DNA of 35,210 bases, taken from JABWAM01 sp964653025 (GTDB lineage: Bacteria > Verrucomicrobiota > Verrucomicrobiia > JABWAM01). The notes beneath the pieces are model-generated. The model was not told where the DNA came from and ran no database searches. It saw nothing but the letters and a program-made list of their open reading frames with translations. How positions within the stretch are numbered: the first letter of the stretch is position 1; every line of letters starts with the position of its first letter. Location of the stretch: positions 1 through 35,210 of the forward strand of contig CAZZBZ010000037.1 of the NCBI GenBank assembly GCA_964653025.1. Reading direction: 5' to 3'. Below are positions 14,680 to 22,539 of the stretch, piece by piece. The translations under genes and the position numbers were made by a program.

Positions 14680-16638
14680 TCACCTGCGAACGGGTTCCGG
14701 TAGGTAGCGGAAGGCGAGCACGGTGATGTCGTCGGACTGGGGCGCGCCGTCGGTGAACTCGTGAACCGCGCGGAAAACCTCGTCCACCAGCAGGGCGGGG
14801 GTCGCCTCGCGGTGGCGTTCGACCATCTGTCGCAGCCGCTCCTCGCCGAACTGCTTTCGTTGGGGATTCATGGCCTCCGTCACCCCGTCGCTGTAGAAGA
14901 CCATGAGATCGCCGTCCCGAAGAGGAAGGTCCACGGGAGGGCAGGTGAACTCGGGCTCGATGCCCATGAGGCCGGCCCGGGGCAGTTCCAGCGACGCCAC
15001 AGGCTCGCCGCGGCGTGCCATGAGCGCGCTGGGATGGCCCGCGTTGGCGTAGGTGAGCCGCCCCGTTCGCAGGTCAAGCGTGGCGGCGATCACAGTCACG
15101 AACATGCAGATCTCGTTCTCGATCGCCAGTTCGGCGTTGACGCGCTCCAGCACCTCGGAAGGCGGTAGACCCAACTCCGCGATACCCTTGATGAGGGTCT
15201 TGCTCACAGCCATGAAAAGGGCCGCCGGCACGCCCTTGCCCGAAACGTCGCTCACCGTGATGAACAGGTGGCGGTCGTCCGTCATGAAGAAGTCGTGGCA
15301 ATCCCCGCCGACGTCCATGGCGGGCTCGAGGTGGGCATACAGTTCCACGGGGCGTTCGGCGGAGCGCGGCGGGAAGCGGTGGGGGAGAAAACTCATCTGG
15401 ATCTGGCGGGCGATCTTGAGTTCGCTCTCCATGCGCTCCCGTGCGGCGGTGGTGCTGGCCAGGTTCGCGATGTACTCCTTGAGTTCCCGTCGCATGGTCT
15501 CGAAGGAGCGGGAGAGGTCGCCGATCTCGTCGCGGGAAGATACGACGGGGAACTGGGTGTCCAGGTTGCCGCGCGCGATCTCGGCGGTGTGGCGGGCCAG
15601 CAGGCGGATGGGACGCGTGACGCGCAGGGAGAGCCACGCCGTCACGCCGAGCAGCAGGAGGAGGCTGATGGCGCTGGCCGCGCCGGCCTTCAGGCGCAAC
15701 GCATGGATGTCGGCGAAAACCTCCTCCTCGGGGTAGGAGACGCCCACCGACCATCCGTTGTTTTGCACGGGGGCGAAGCAGGCCCACGAGATCTGCCGCG
15801 TGTGCGGGGAAAAATAGGGGGCGAACCCCTCGTCCCCGCGAAGCATGCGGCGGCCGAGTTCGCGAAGGGAGGCGTTGCCCGTCCGGTCCGCGATGCTGAA
15901 AATGGTCTCCTTCTGGATGTAGTCGCGGTTGGGGTGGCAGATGATGCGCCCGGTCTGGGAAAGCAGGAAGGCATGGCCGCCCTTTAGGATGGTGCAGGAG
16001 GAAACGACGCGGGTGAAGTGTTCGAGCTGGATGTCGGCGGTGACGATCCCGGAGAAGACCCGGCGGCCCTGGTCCACTCGGTAAAAGGGAATGGAGAAGG
16101 TGCACATCAGGGTATCGCCGCCCCCCTCGTCGTAGTACGGCTCGCTCCACACCGGGCGCCCCAGTTTTTTCGGCGTGGCGTACCAGTCCTTCGCACGATA
16201 GTCATAGCTCCGAGCGAGGTCCACGAAGCGAAGGGCTCCCTGCTGGTCGCGATGGAAGTAGGGGGCGCGGCCGGTCGCGGTCTCCCCGGGGGCGCCGGGC
16301 TCGAACGCCAGCGTCATGCCGTAAATGTGGGGATGGATGCGGAGGATGTCCGTGACGAGGCGCTCGACCTGTTTCGGGTCGGGTCGGTCCCATTCGAGGC
16401 GACGGGCGACGAAACGGGGAAACCTTTCCACGTCCTGCAGGACCATGCCGATCTGGCCGGCAAGATCGCGCCCGAGGTAGCTTCCCGTCTCGCGGGTGCC
16501 CTGCCTAATGATTCCCTCCGCTGATTCGGCGCAGTACCAGAGAGTTCCGAATAAAACCGCACCCGTCCCGAGCAGGATGAAGGCCGCCAGTTTGAAGGCG
16601 AAGGAAGCGTACAGGGAGCTGATCAGGCGGCGGATCAT
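14680..16638 (-). CDS. Cache-HAMP sensor PP2C-type phosphatase (RsbU/SpoIIE-like)
   Basis: A 652-residue membrane receptor phosphatase. It has TM1 (14-36), an extracytoplasmic dCache sensor (about 40-315) with the typical DWYATPKKLGRPVWSEPYYD (151-170), TM2 (318-340), HAMP (341-393), a short coiled linker, and a SpoIIE/PP2C phosphatase (about 435-646). Metal-binding acidic residues are in place: MDVGGD (D442, D446), SDVSGKG (D464), YSDG (D584) and QSDD (D636/D637). Members dephosphorylate a STAS anti-anti-sigma protein in response to a ligand. The STAS target lies 42 bp upstream on the same strand, with the RsbW-like kinase before it, so the three form a complete partner switch. The ligand is unknown; a small organic acid or amino acid is typical for dCache. 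Confidence 0.93.
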   Translation of the reverse strand: MIRRLISSLYASFAFKLAAFILLGTGAVLFGTLWYCAESAEGIIRQGTRETGSYLGRDLAGQIGMVLQDVERFPRFVARRLEWDRPDPKQVERLVTDILRIHPHIYGMTLAFEPGAPGETATGRAPYFHRDQQGALRFVDLARSYDYRAKDWYATPKKLGRPVWSEPYYDEGGGDTLMCTFSIPFYRVDQGRRVFSGIVTADIQLEHFTRVVSSCTILKGGHAFLLSQTGRIICHPNRDYIQKETIFSIADRTGNASLRELGRRMLRGDEGFAPYFSPHTRQISWACFAPVQNNGWSVGVSYPEEEVFADIHALRLKAGAASAISLLLLLGVTAWLSLRVTRPIRLLARHTAEIARGNLDTQFPVVSSRDEIGDLSRSFETMRRELKEYIANLASTTAARERMESELKIARQIQMSFLPHRFPPRSAERPVELYAHLEPAMDVGGDCHDFFMTDDRHLFITVSDVSGKGVPAALFMAVSKTLIKGIAELGLPPSEVLERVNAELAIENEICMFVTVIAATLDLRTGRLTYANAGHPSALMARRGEPVASLELPRAGLMGIEPEFTCPPVDLPLRDGDLMVFYSDGVTEAMNPQRKQFGEERLRQMVERHREATPALLVDEVFRAVHEFTDGAPQSDDITVLAFRYLPEPVRR

Positions 16639-16680
16639 GAAGGAGACGGGAGGCGTCGGGCAGGTCTCCGTGCTGGGCGG

Positions 16681-17052
16681 TCAGGGGTGCTTGGGGACTT
16701 TTTTCTGCATGTCGTCGAAGTACCGTTCCTCCTCCTTCGCGCTGGCGAAGACGGTCTCGGAGGGGAGGGCCTTCGCGATGTCGATGACCTTGCGAACCGG
16801 GGGCTGGGGGTTGGCGACCGTGTAGACCCCGCCGCTTTGCTTGAAATGCTTCGCGGCGGACATCAGCAGGCGGAGGCCGGTGCTGCAGATGTAGTCGAGC
16901 TGCGCAAGGTCGAGTCGCAGGCTCCTGGCATGGTTGCCAAAGACACCTTTGAGGAACTCCTCCAACTGGGGTGCCGAGGCGGTGTCGAGCGAGCCGATCA
17001 GACCGGCCTCAAAATGCAGCGGTTGCGATTCCTTGGTGTTGATTTTTAACAT
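16681..17052 (-). CDS. STAS-domain anti-sigma factor antagonist (RsbV-like)
   Basis: A 123-residue STAS protein with the phosphoacceptor region LDYICSTGLRLLMSAA (52-67), where S57 is the likely regulatory serine. It should bind the RsbW-like kinase when unphosphorylated, freeing that kinase's partner. The charged C-terminal tail (KEEERYFDDMQKKVPKHP) goes beyond the core domain. A good ribosome-binding site (ggaga, about 8 nt before the ATG at 17052) is visible. Its start overlaps the end of the RsbW-like gene by 7 nt. No sigma factor is encoded in the window, so the final target may be elsewhere or may not be a sigma factor. Confidence 0.93.
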   Translation of the reverse strand: MLKINTKESQPLHFEAGLIGSLDTASAPQLEEFLKGVFGNHARSLRLDLAQLDYICSTGLRLLMSAAKHFKQSGGVYTVANPQPPVRKVIDIAKALPSETVFASAKEEERYFDDMQKKVPKHP

Positions 17053-17507
17053 GAGGTTTTCTCCGGGTAGGTTGGGGGGACGCGGGGTGCAGGTATTCGG
17101 TCAAAGTGAAGGGTCAGGTGATTCCATCCGCCGGAAGAACGGTAGTCCAGCCCGGAGGCCAGTTGGCGGACAAGGTGCAGGCCCAGTCCGCCGATGGGGC
17201 GTTTCTCGATGGGAAGGTCGAGGTCGGGCCCCGGCGCATGTTTCGGGTCGAAGGGGTGACCGTCGTCCTCCAACCCAAGGATGACGCGGGAAGGTTCCAC
17301 GCGGAGGACGACGCGGATCTCATGCTCGCGGGAATCGCGGTACGCGTACTTGAGGAGATTGGTGCCGACTTCCTCCAAAGCGAGACGGGCGGCATGTGCG
17401 GTCTCGGGATCCACCCCGGCCCCGGCAAGAAAGGGCTCCACCCGCGCCGCCAGGCCGCCCAGGGCGTCCAGACGGTTGGGGATGCTCTCTCGAAGTTCCG
17501 GGCTCAT
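17046..17507 (-). CDS. RsbW-like ATP-binding serine kinase / anti-sigma factor
   Basis: A 153-residue GHKL ATPase of the HATPase_c_2 group. The N-box ALEEVGTNLLKYAY (43-56; E46, N50), the G1 box LEDDGHPFDP (79-88) and the G2 loop GGLGLHLVR (106-114) are all present, so ATP binding should be intact. In partner-switching systems it phosphorylates the STAS protein and holds a sigma factor or another output protein. The frame is open to 17615, but that extension runs through a palindrome, so the ATG at 17507 (MSPELRES) is preferred. It is the first gene of the RsbW-V-U operon and overlaps the STAS gene by 7 nt. Confidence 0.92.
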   Translation of the reverse strand: MSPELRESIPNRLDALGGLAARVEPFLAGAGVDPETAHAARLALEEVGTNLLKYAYRDSREHEIRVVLRVEPSRVILGLEDDGHPFDPKHAPGPDLDLPIEKRPIGGLGLHLVRQLASGLDYRSSGGWNHLTLHFDRIPAPRVPPTYPEKTSC

Positions 17508-17735
17508 CAAGGGTGCGCGACCGATTTGTTGGTCATGGAGTCGGGACGCCCTCGTCCCGCCTTCCGCGACGAGGGCGTCGCGGCTCCAAAAGAGGAATCG
17601 CGAGGGGGGAGGCAACCAACATTTTTGTCGTGCACCCGTTCATCAAGTAGAAGTTGGCTTGATTTGCATCATGTTCAAGGATGCGCGCGGGCGCAACGGC
17701 GAAGCACGATCAGGCGGCATTTCGCCCGTCCTCGT
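17508..17735. promoter_or_regulatory. Upstream region of the RsbW-V-U operon
   Basis: This 228-bp region lies between the pseudopilin stop and the RsbW-like start, both on the minus strand. It should hold the promoter of the partner-switch operon. The only clear structure is the palindrome at 17537-17587; no confident promoter hexamers were found. Confidence 0.35.
17537..17587. repeat. Palindrome (20-nt arms) upstream of the RsbW-like gene
   Basis: Arms 17537-17556 (ggagtcgggacgccctcgtc) and 17568-17587 pair at 18 of 20 positions with an 11-nt loop. There is no U-tract. It resembles the other intergenic palindromes in the window in size and GC content but not in sequence. Confidence 0.8.
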
Positions 17736-18437
17736 CTACTCCCAGTAGAAGCCGTCGTACGGAGGCAGGCCGTAGACGCTACCGGGGACGAACTCGGCGT
17801 GGCCGTCCCAGAAGACGGTGTTGTAGCCGGTTTTGTGAAAGTTTCCCTTTGCGGCATCGGCAATGATCGGGAGGCGATCCTGGAAGATGGGATCCAGTTC
17901 CCCGAGCTTGCGAGGGCGACCCATCTTGTCTGAGTCCCGATACGCGTAGTAGCTGAAGTAGCTGGGTTGTGTGGTGAGCTGGTTCTTTGCCTGGGAGTCG
18001 ACGGGGCAGAGGAAGACTTTCCGGTCGGGCACATAGCGCGTCCAGAGCAGGTTCGGCCCGGCATTGCCCAGATAGTTCTGGTTGGAAGCGTCGCTGCCGA
18101 CTGCCGGGTAAAGGTTGGTGGTCATCCCGCGGCAGGAGGGGAGGAAGGAGTCATTTTCGTTCGCGTACATGGTCGCGCCGATGAAGAGTTGGCGGAGGTT
18201 GTTGGCGCACTCGGTGCGGCGGGCCATCTTGCGGGCGTTGGAGAGCCCCGGCATGAGCATCGAGGCGAGGATCGCGATGATCGCGATGACGACCAAGAGC
18301 TCAATTAAGGTGAAGGAAGTGAGCGGGGAGCGGGGAGCCCCTCGACTTCGCTCGGGACTGCGCGGCCGCAGCGGGGGGAGGAAGGGGGAATCGGTTGCCG
18401 AGGCAACGGCGGAGCGGTGCCCTCCGGGAAAGAGCAA
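17736..18437 (-). CDS. Prepilin-like protein with H-X9-DG C-terminal domain
   Basis: The protein carries a type IV pilin-like N-terminus, FTLIELLVVIAIIAILASML, followed by an extracellular domain. It ends with an HKTGYNTVFWDG motif (His, nine residues, Asp-Gly), the H-X9-DG signature common in Verrucomicrobia, Lentisphaerae and Planctomycetes. The residue before the processed Phe is Ser rather than the usual Gly. The start is unsure: no ATG lies near the hydrophobic segment, and the frame is open to a GTG at 18506 overlapping the upstream gene. The coordinate given uses an in-frame TTG at 18437, which leaves a long proline/arginine-rich leader. It is probably inner-membrane anchored and secreted; its role is unknown. 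It is last in a row with the secreted unknown and the PEP-CTERM gene. Confidence 0.75.
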   Translation of the reverse strand: MLFPGGHRSAVASATDSPFLPPLRPRSPERSRGAPRSPLTSFTLIELLVVIAIIAILASMLMPGLSNARKMARRTECANNLRQLFIGATMYANENDSFLPSCRGMTTNLYPAVGSDASNQNYLGNAGPNLLWTRYVPDRKVFLCPVDSQAKNQLTTQPSYFSYYAYRDSDKMGRPRKLGELDPIFQDRLPIIADAAKGNFHKTGYNTVFWDGHAEFVPGSVYGLPPYDGFYWE

Positions 18438-18478
18438 TGCAGAGAACCCGTCAGACAGAGGACGATGCGGTCCGTGGT

Positions 18479-19027
18479 TCAACGGATCTCGATGGACTCG
18501 ATCCACGCTTCGGAACGGGTATCCTTCGTGGACTTGTCGCCGTTGATCGTGAGTTCCACGCGCACAATTTCGGCCGTGGTGGACGCGGTCCCGCCGGGGC
18601 CGGCGGCCTCCCAGCCGACGAACTTCGAGAGGGGAACCTCGATGGGTGGGGCCGGCGAAGCGGTGAAGTCGTAGGAGAGATTTCGCTCGTCGGAGGTGAC
18701 GAGGCGGATACCGAAGTAGGATTCCTCGCCGAGCTCGAGGGAGCCCTTGATCTGGAAGATCTGGTCCTTGGCCGCCTTCGTACCCGGGGGCAGCTTGAGG
18801 GTGAGGCGGGCGTAGTCAAAGTCGGTGGTGGGGCCGTTGGCGACGCGCCAGTGGAGGGCGTCCTTGTTTGTCCCGGGTGCCTTCGCGGTCTCGCAGGAGG
18901 CGGAGGGGCAGCCCTTGCCATGGGAGGGGACAAGGGCCTTTTCCGCCTTCGTGAGATCCCAGACCTCGGCTCGGCCGAGGGAAATCCCGGCACCCAGCAC
19001 GAAGGCCAGGCCGAGGAGAAGCTTCAT
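18479..19027 (-). CDS. Secreted protein of unknown function, possible beta-sandwich
   Basis: A 182-residue protein with a signal peptide (MKLLLGLAFVLGAGISLGRA, cleavage about 20). It continues as an all-beta domain with alternating hydrophobic strands, for example ARLTLKLPPG, YFGIRLVTSD and IVRVELTINGD, ending WIESIEIR. This pattern resembles galactose-binding or carbohydrate-binding jelly-roll domains, but no family can be named with confidence. A cysteine pair (GCPSASC) sits near residue 40-45. Its ATG overlaps the PEP-CTERM gene stop as ATGA, so the two are translated together and may act together at the cell surface. Confidence 0.7.
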   Translation of the reverse strand: MKLLLGLAFVLGAGISLGRAEVWDLTKAEKALVPSHGKGCPSASCETAKAPGTNKDALHWRVANGPTTDFDYARLTLKLPPGTKAAKDQIFQIKGSLELGEESYFGIRLVTSDERNLSYDFTASPAPPIEVPLSKFVGWEAAGPGGTASTTAEIVRVELTINGDKSTKDTRSEAWIESIEIR

Positions 19028-19848
19028 GGACGCGGACGGCGACCGCGGAGACCAAAAAAAGCCGCGGCAAGGGCGGCCGCCCCGCCGAGGAGGGCACCGG
19101 TCCCTGGCTCGGGGATCGCGGTCACGAGGACGTTGTCCATGTAGAAGCCGCCGGTCGAGAGGCCGGTATTGTACTCCTTGAACTGGAAGGAGCGGACGAA
19201 GTCCACGCCTGTGCCACCGTAGAATGCGAAGTTCGTGGCTACCTGCGCGCCATCGAAGAAGACGTTGAAGCTATTGCTGTCGAGGTTCACATCCATCCGG
19301 ATCGTATGCCAGTTGGTGAGGGTGATGCCCGTCATGAGAGTGGGAGCGCTTCCACTGCCGTTCCAGCCCTGGAGGTCACCGTTTCCCTTCAAGATGACCC
19401 AACCAGAGCGAGTGGAGTTTGCGCCGAAGTTGTCCGCGTTGATGTCGGAAGCAGCGATCTCGAGGAAGCTGTCCTGGCTGTTGGACCAGCCGGTGGTCTT
19501 GATATCGGCCTTGAGTTCAACGATCCCGTTGCTGAAAACGGCGAAGGCGTTGGTGCCGCGCGACCAGAGGAGATGCGAGTTTATGTCGGTGGAGCGCACG
19601 CCGTAGAGCCCTTGGGATCCCGAGCGCACCGCCGCGGGTGCATTGGTGACCACTGCAATGTCGCCACCCGACCAGTTCCAAGGCTTGACGGTGCTCCCGG
19701 AAGTGGGAACGTTATGGATCTGTTTTCCATTCGCGTAGGTAGGGGTGTCAGTGGTCTCAAACCCGGCGACAAAAACGTTGGTGGCCGCTTGGGCGAGGGA
19801 GCCGGCGAGGGCCGTGGCCATCAGGACGAGAGTGAAGCGTGTCTTCAT
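19024..19848 (-). CDS. PEP-CTERM sorting domain protein
   Basis: A 274-residue exported protein with a signal peptide (MKTRFTLVLMATALAGSLAQA). It ends with a PEP-CTERM tripartite sorting signal: PEP at 246-248, a hydrophobic stretch (ALLGGAAALAAAFFGL) and an arginine-rich tail. Such proteins are processed by an exosortase (EpsH/XrtA type) and usually end up in exopolysaccharide or the outer surface. No exosortase is in the window. The body is beta-rich with many Asn/Thr/Ser/Gly, similar to concanavalin-like lectin modules (DINSHLLWSRGTN, LTNWHTIRMDVNLDSNSFNV), but this is only a resemblance. An AAGGA ribosome-binding site lies about 8 nt before the ATG at 19848, and the stop overlaps the next gene's start. 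Confidence 0.92.
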   Translation of the reverse strand: MKTRFTLVLMATALAGSLAQAATNVFVAGFETTDTPTYANGKQIHNVPTSGSTVKPWNWSGGDIAVVTNAPAAVRSGSQGLYGVRSTDINSHLLWSRGTNAFAVFSNGIVELKADIKTTGWSNSQDSFLEIAASDINADNFGANSTRSGWVILKGNGDLQGWNGSGSAPTLMTGITLTNWHTIRMDVNLDSNSFNVFFDGAQVATNFAFYGGTGVDFVRSFQFKEYNTGLSTGGFYMDNVLVTAIPEPGTGALLGGAAALAAAFFGLRGRRPRP

Positions 19849-19968
19849 GGTATTTCCTTCGTGCGTGGGTTGCTCACAATACTAGGTGAACGGGTTAAGC
19901 AACTAGCGTTTCGCGGGTTGAAGTGCAAGAAAAAACGCCAATAAAATCGACTTCCGTTTCCGCCTCGC
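19849..19968 (-). promoter_or_regulatory. Leader of the PEP-CTERM gene
   Basis: This 120-bp AT-richer gap lies between the metallophosphoesterase stop and the PEP-CTERM start. It contains a clear ribosome-binding site (tcctt on the plus strand at 19855-19859). On the minus strand, TTGCTT (19902-19897) and TATTGT (19881-19876) are a weak promoter-like pair with a short 15-bp spacer. A separate transcript for the downstream three genes is likely but not proven. Confidence 0.35.
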
Positions 19969-21933
19969 TTACTCGCTCGCGCGGACCTCCACGGTAAGGT
20001 CGGCGTTGAGAGGGACGTCCACCTGGACCCAGGCGGTCTGGGATGCGGGACCGGAAATCGCGGTCACCGTTAGTTCGCGATCCCCGAGCTTCACGGTCAC
20101 GCGACCGAGGGGTAGAGTGACGCTCACCGGGAGGCCGGCGATGGGCTTTTCGCCACCGTTCTTGATGTGGATGCGACGGGCGTGGGGACCGTCGGCCTCG
20201 GTCGTGACCGAGAGGCTGAGGGGGAGGAGGTCCTGCCACGCGACCGCGCCGTCGCGCATCCAGAAGTAACGCACCGCGTTGAACGGGCAGCCGCCGAGGA
20301 GGAACGCCGCAGAGGTGGTCGTTTCGAGGAAGACTGTGGACCCGGGATCGGCGAGGCGGTCAGCAAGGGTTTTCACGTTGGGGAGCGTTTCCGCCTTCGG
20401 CCAGGGGGGCGCGGGGGAGGTGGCGGGCGGATGGCGGGTTGCGCTGGCGCCGTTGTTGTGGACATGGCCCGTGAGCATGAGGCGCACGCGGTTCGAATAG
20501 AGGAGGCCGAGGAGGCGGTCGCGGTCGGGGCTCTCGGGAAACTCGCCGTACGGGGAAACGTGGCTCCAGAGAATGGGGAACTTTCCCTTCGTTCCCTGGA
20601 AGGCCGCGGCGAGGGCTTCAGCCTGTCCGGGTCGGACGAAACCGCCGCCGTGGTCCCGTCCATAAATCCCGGGGACCATCGTGTTGATTCCGGCGAAGAA
20701 GACCCCCTCGACCTCAAACGTGTGCCAAGGGGCGTGTTCGAGATATTTTTCCTCGTACCAGCGGGTACCGGCGCCCTCGAAGGTCTTGTCGATATCGTGA
20801 TTGCCCGCGACGGAAAAGACCGGCATCGCGAGGCGCCCGAGCTGTTCCCTGGCCGCCTCGCAGAGGAGTTTCTTTTCCGCATCCGTCGCGCCGCTGGAGA
20901 TCTCGACGTGGTCGCCGAGGTCGAGGGCGAAGAGCGGGTCGAGCCCGTTCAGGAGCGCGGCCGTGCGTCCGAACTTTTCGTTTCGCTCGTTTTTTCCCGG
21001 TCGATAGAAGTGGGCGTCCGTGAAAACGGCAAAGGCGAAGGCGCCGCCCAGAGGGGGATGGACGCGGACAAACCGGGGACGACGGAGTTCCATGGCGGGG
21101 CCCTGGCCTGCCTGGCAGCGCAGGGCGAGGTCATGAACCCCCGGGGCACCGGTCTCGAGTTCGATGCGCCACGTGCGGCGGGCGGGGTCGGGTTCTGCGC
21201 GGAGGAGTTTCAGGCCGGGCGTTGCCGACTCCCATCGGCAGGCGGAGGGGTCGATCCCCACGAGGGAACCGGCGAAGACCTCGACGACGAGTTTCTCCCC
21301 TGTTTTGGCGAGCGCCGGCGAGCGGGGTTTGACGAGGGAAAGTCCGGGTTTCAGGACGATCACATCGTCGAAGAAGCAGGTCTCACGCCCGCCGCCCGTG
21401 AGGCTGAGGCGCGCCCAACTTGGATAATCGGGCGCGGTGAACTCCGCCTCGATCCAGCGCCAGTCGTCGGCGGGCTCGGGCTTCGAGAGGACGGTGTCAT
21501 AGCGGCGCACGAGGTTTTCGGAGAGCGCGCCGGTGGCGGGATCGAAGCGGCATTCCGAGCCGAGGATGCGGAGCGATCCTCCCTTACCGCGGTACCAGAA
21601 CCCCACGCGCAGCCTGGCGCCCGGTTCCACGGGGAAGCGGTAGGCGGTGACCCAGCGCCCGTAGGCGAGGCCGGCGTCCCCCTTGATGGAGACGCATTGT
21701 TTGCCCGAGTGAGCACCGGAGGTTTCCCATGTGCCGGCCATTCGCTCGTGCTGGTTGAGGAAGACCCAGTCGCACGGGCAGGCATTTTCGCCCTCCTCGA
21801 AGGATCCATTGGAGAGCCAGTTGGCCGCCTCGGCGACGTCGGGAGGCAGGGTCTCGAGGAACGAGGGGGGAGGGGCGGCGTGTGCGACGGAGGCCGCGAG
21901 GACGAGGGAGACCATGGCGATGCAAGGGAGCAT
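19969..21933 (-). CDS. Secreted calcineurin-like metallophosphoesterase
   Basis: A 654-residue exported protein with a signal peptide (MLPCIAMVSLVLAASVAHA). Residues about 35-195 look like a carbohydrate-binding-like beta domain (SNGSFEEGE at 41-49, CFFDDVIVLKPG). A linker domain follows to about 295. The calcineurin-type phosphoesterase core then shows all ligand motifs: FTDAHF (D306, H308), LDLGDHVE (D338, D341), AGNHD (N378-D380), SHVSP (H458) and TGHVH (H490, H492). A C-terminal beta domain runs from about 570. It should hydrolyse phosphomonoesters or diesters outside the cytoplasm using two metals. It lies 3 bp after a pseudopilin in the LacI operon, so its substrate may be carbohydrate- or polymer-linked; this is inference. 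Confidence 0.88.
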   Translation of the reverse strand: MLPCIAMVSLVLAASVAHAAPPPSFLETLPPDVAEAANWLSNGSFEEGENACPCDWVFLNQHERMAGTWETSGAHSGKQCVSIKGDAGLAYGRWVTAYRFPVEPGARLRVGFWYRGKGGSLRILGSECRFDPATGALSENLVRRYDTVLSKPEPADDWRWIEAEFTAPDYPSWARLSLTGGGRETCFFDDVIVLKPGLSLVKPRSPALAKTGEKLVVEVFAGSLVGIDPSACRWESATPGLKLLRAEPDPARRTWRIELETGAPGVHDLALRCQAGQGPAMELRRPRFVRVHPPLGGAFAFAVFTDAHFYRPGKNERNEKFGRTAALLNGLDPLFALDLGDHVEISSGATDAEKKLLCEAAREQLGRLAMPVFSVAGNHDIDKTFEGAGTRWYEEKYLEHAPWHTFEVEGVFFAGINTMVPGIYGRDHGGGFVRPGQAEALAAAFQGTKGKFPILWSHVSPYGEFPESPDRDRLLGLLYSNRVRLMLTGHVHNNGASATRHPPATSPAPPWPKAETLPNVKTLADRLADPGSTVFLETTTSAAFLLGGCPFNAVRYFWMRDGAVAWQDLLPLSLSVTTEADGPHARRIHIKNGGEKPIAGLPVSVTLPLGRVTVKLGDRELTVTAISGPASQTAWVQVDVPLNADLTVEVRASE

Positions 21934-21936
21934 GGG

Positions 21937-22539
21937 TTACTGGAGGTTCAGGGCTGACTGCAGGTTCGTCAAATTGCGCATCCATTCGACGTTGCCGCCG
22001 AGATAGAGGACGTTGAAGCCGCCCGGGTGTGTGGCTCCCACGGGCGCGGTGGAAAAGGTGCTCCCCCACGGGTCCACCATGATCGGAGCGGCGACGTTAT
22101 CGCCGATTCGATGGGGCAATGGGTCAGAGCCCTTGTTGTGCATGTAATGGTAGGAGAAGACACCGTTGGTCCAGTCGCGGCCGGGGCTCAACGAGCGGTC
22201 ACTCGGGCAGTAAAACGATTTCCCATCCGACACATACCTGGGCATCAAGGCGGCGACGAGCTGCGTGCGAACCGTCGTCTTGTAAGTGAGGCCGTCTGCA
22301 AAGCCCTTTGGGAACCATCCCTCGCTGTCGTTTGCGTAGAGGTGGAGGAGGATGTAGCCCTGGTGAAGGTTGTTGGCGCACGAGCTGATTCGGGCCCGTT
22401 CGCGGGCCCGTTGGAGGCTTGGGAGCAACAGTCCCGCCAGGATGGCAATGATCGCGATGACCACCAAAAGCTCTATTAAAGTGAAAGCTATTGATGGCCG
22501 CGGGGCTCCAAGACCGGGGACATGGACCCGACGATTCAT
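21937..22539 (-). CDS. Prepilin-like protein in the LacI operon
   Basis: A 200-residue pseudopilin-like protein (MNRRVHVPGLGAPR, then AFTLIELLVVIAIIAILAGL). The residue before the processed Phe is Ala. The C-terminal part resembles the H-X9-DG group, but the motif reads HPGGFNVLYLGG, with Gly-Gly where Asp-Gly is usual, and the HNKGSD segment precedes it. The ATG at 22539 overlaps the lacI stop as ATGA (22536-22539), so it is translated with the regulator. The longer open frame upstream (to 22791) is only the antisense-like overlap with lacI and was rejected. The gene ends 3 bp before the metallophosphoesterase. Function is unknown; it is probably envelope-anchored. Confidence 0.85.
   Translation of the reverse strand: MNRRVHVPGLGAPRPSIAFTLIELLVVIAIIAILAGLLLPSLQRARERARISSCANNLHQGYILLHLYANDSEGWFPKGFADGLTYKTTVRTQLVAALMPRYVSDGKSFYCPSDRSLSPGRDWTNGVFSYHYMHNKGSDPLPHRIGDNVAAPIMVDPWGSTFSTAPVGATHPGGFNVLYLGGNVEWMRNLTNLQSALNLQ

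Noticed and set aside
17508..17615. N-terminal extension of the RsbW-like protein
   Set aside because: It would be encoded by the palindrome and lacks homology; the ATG at 17507 fits the family.
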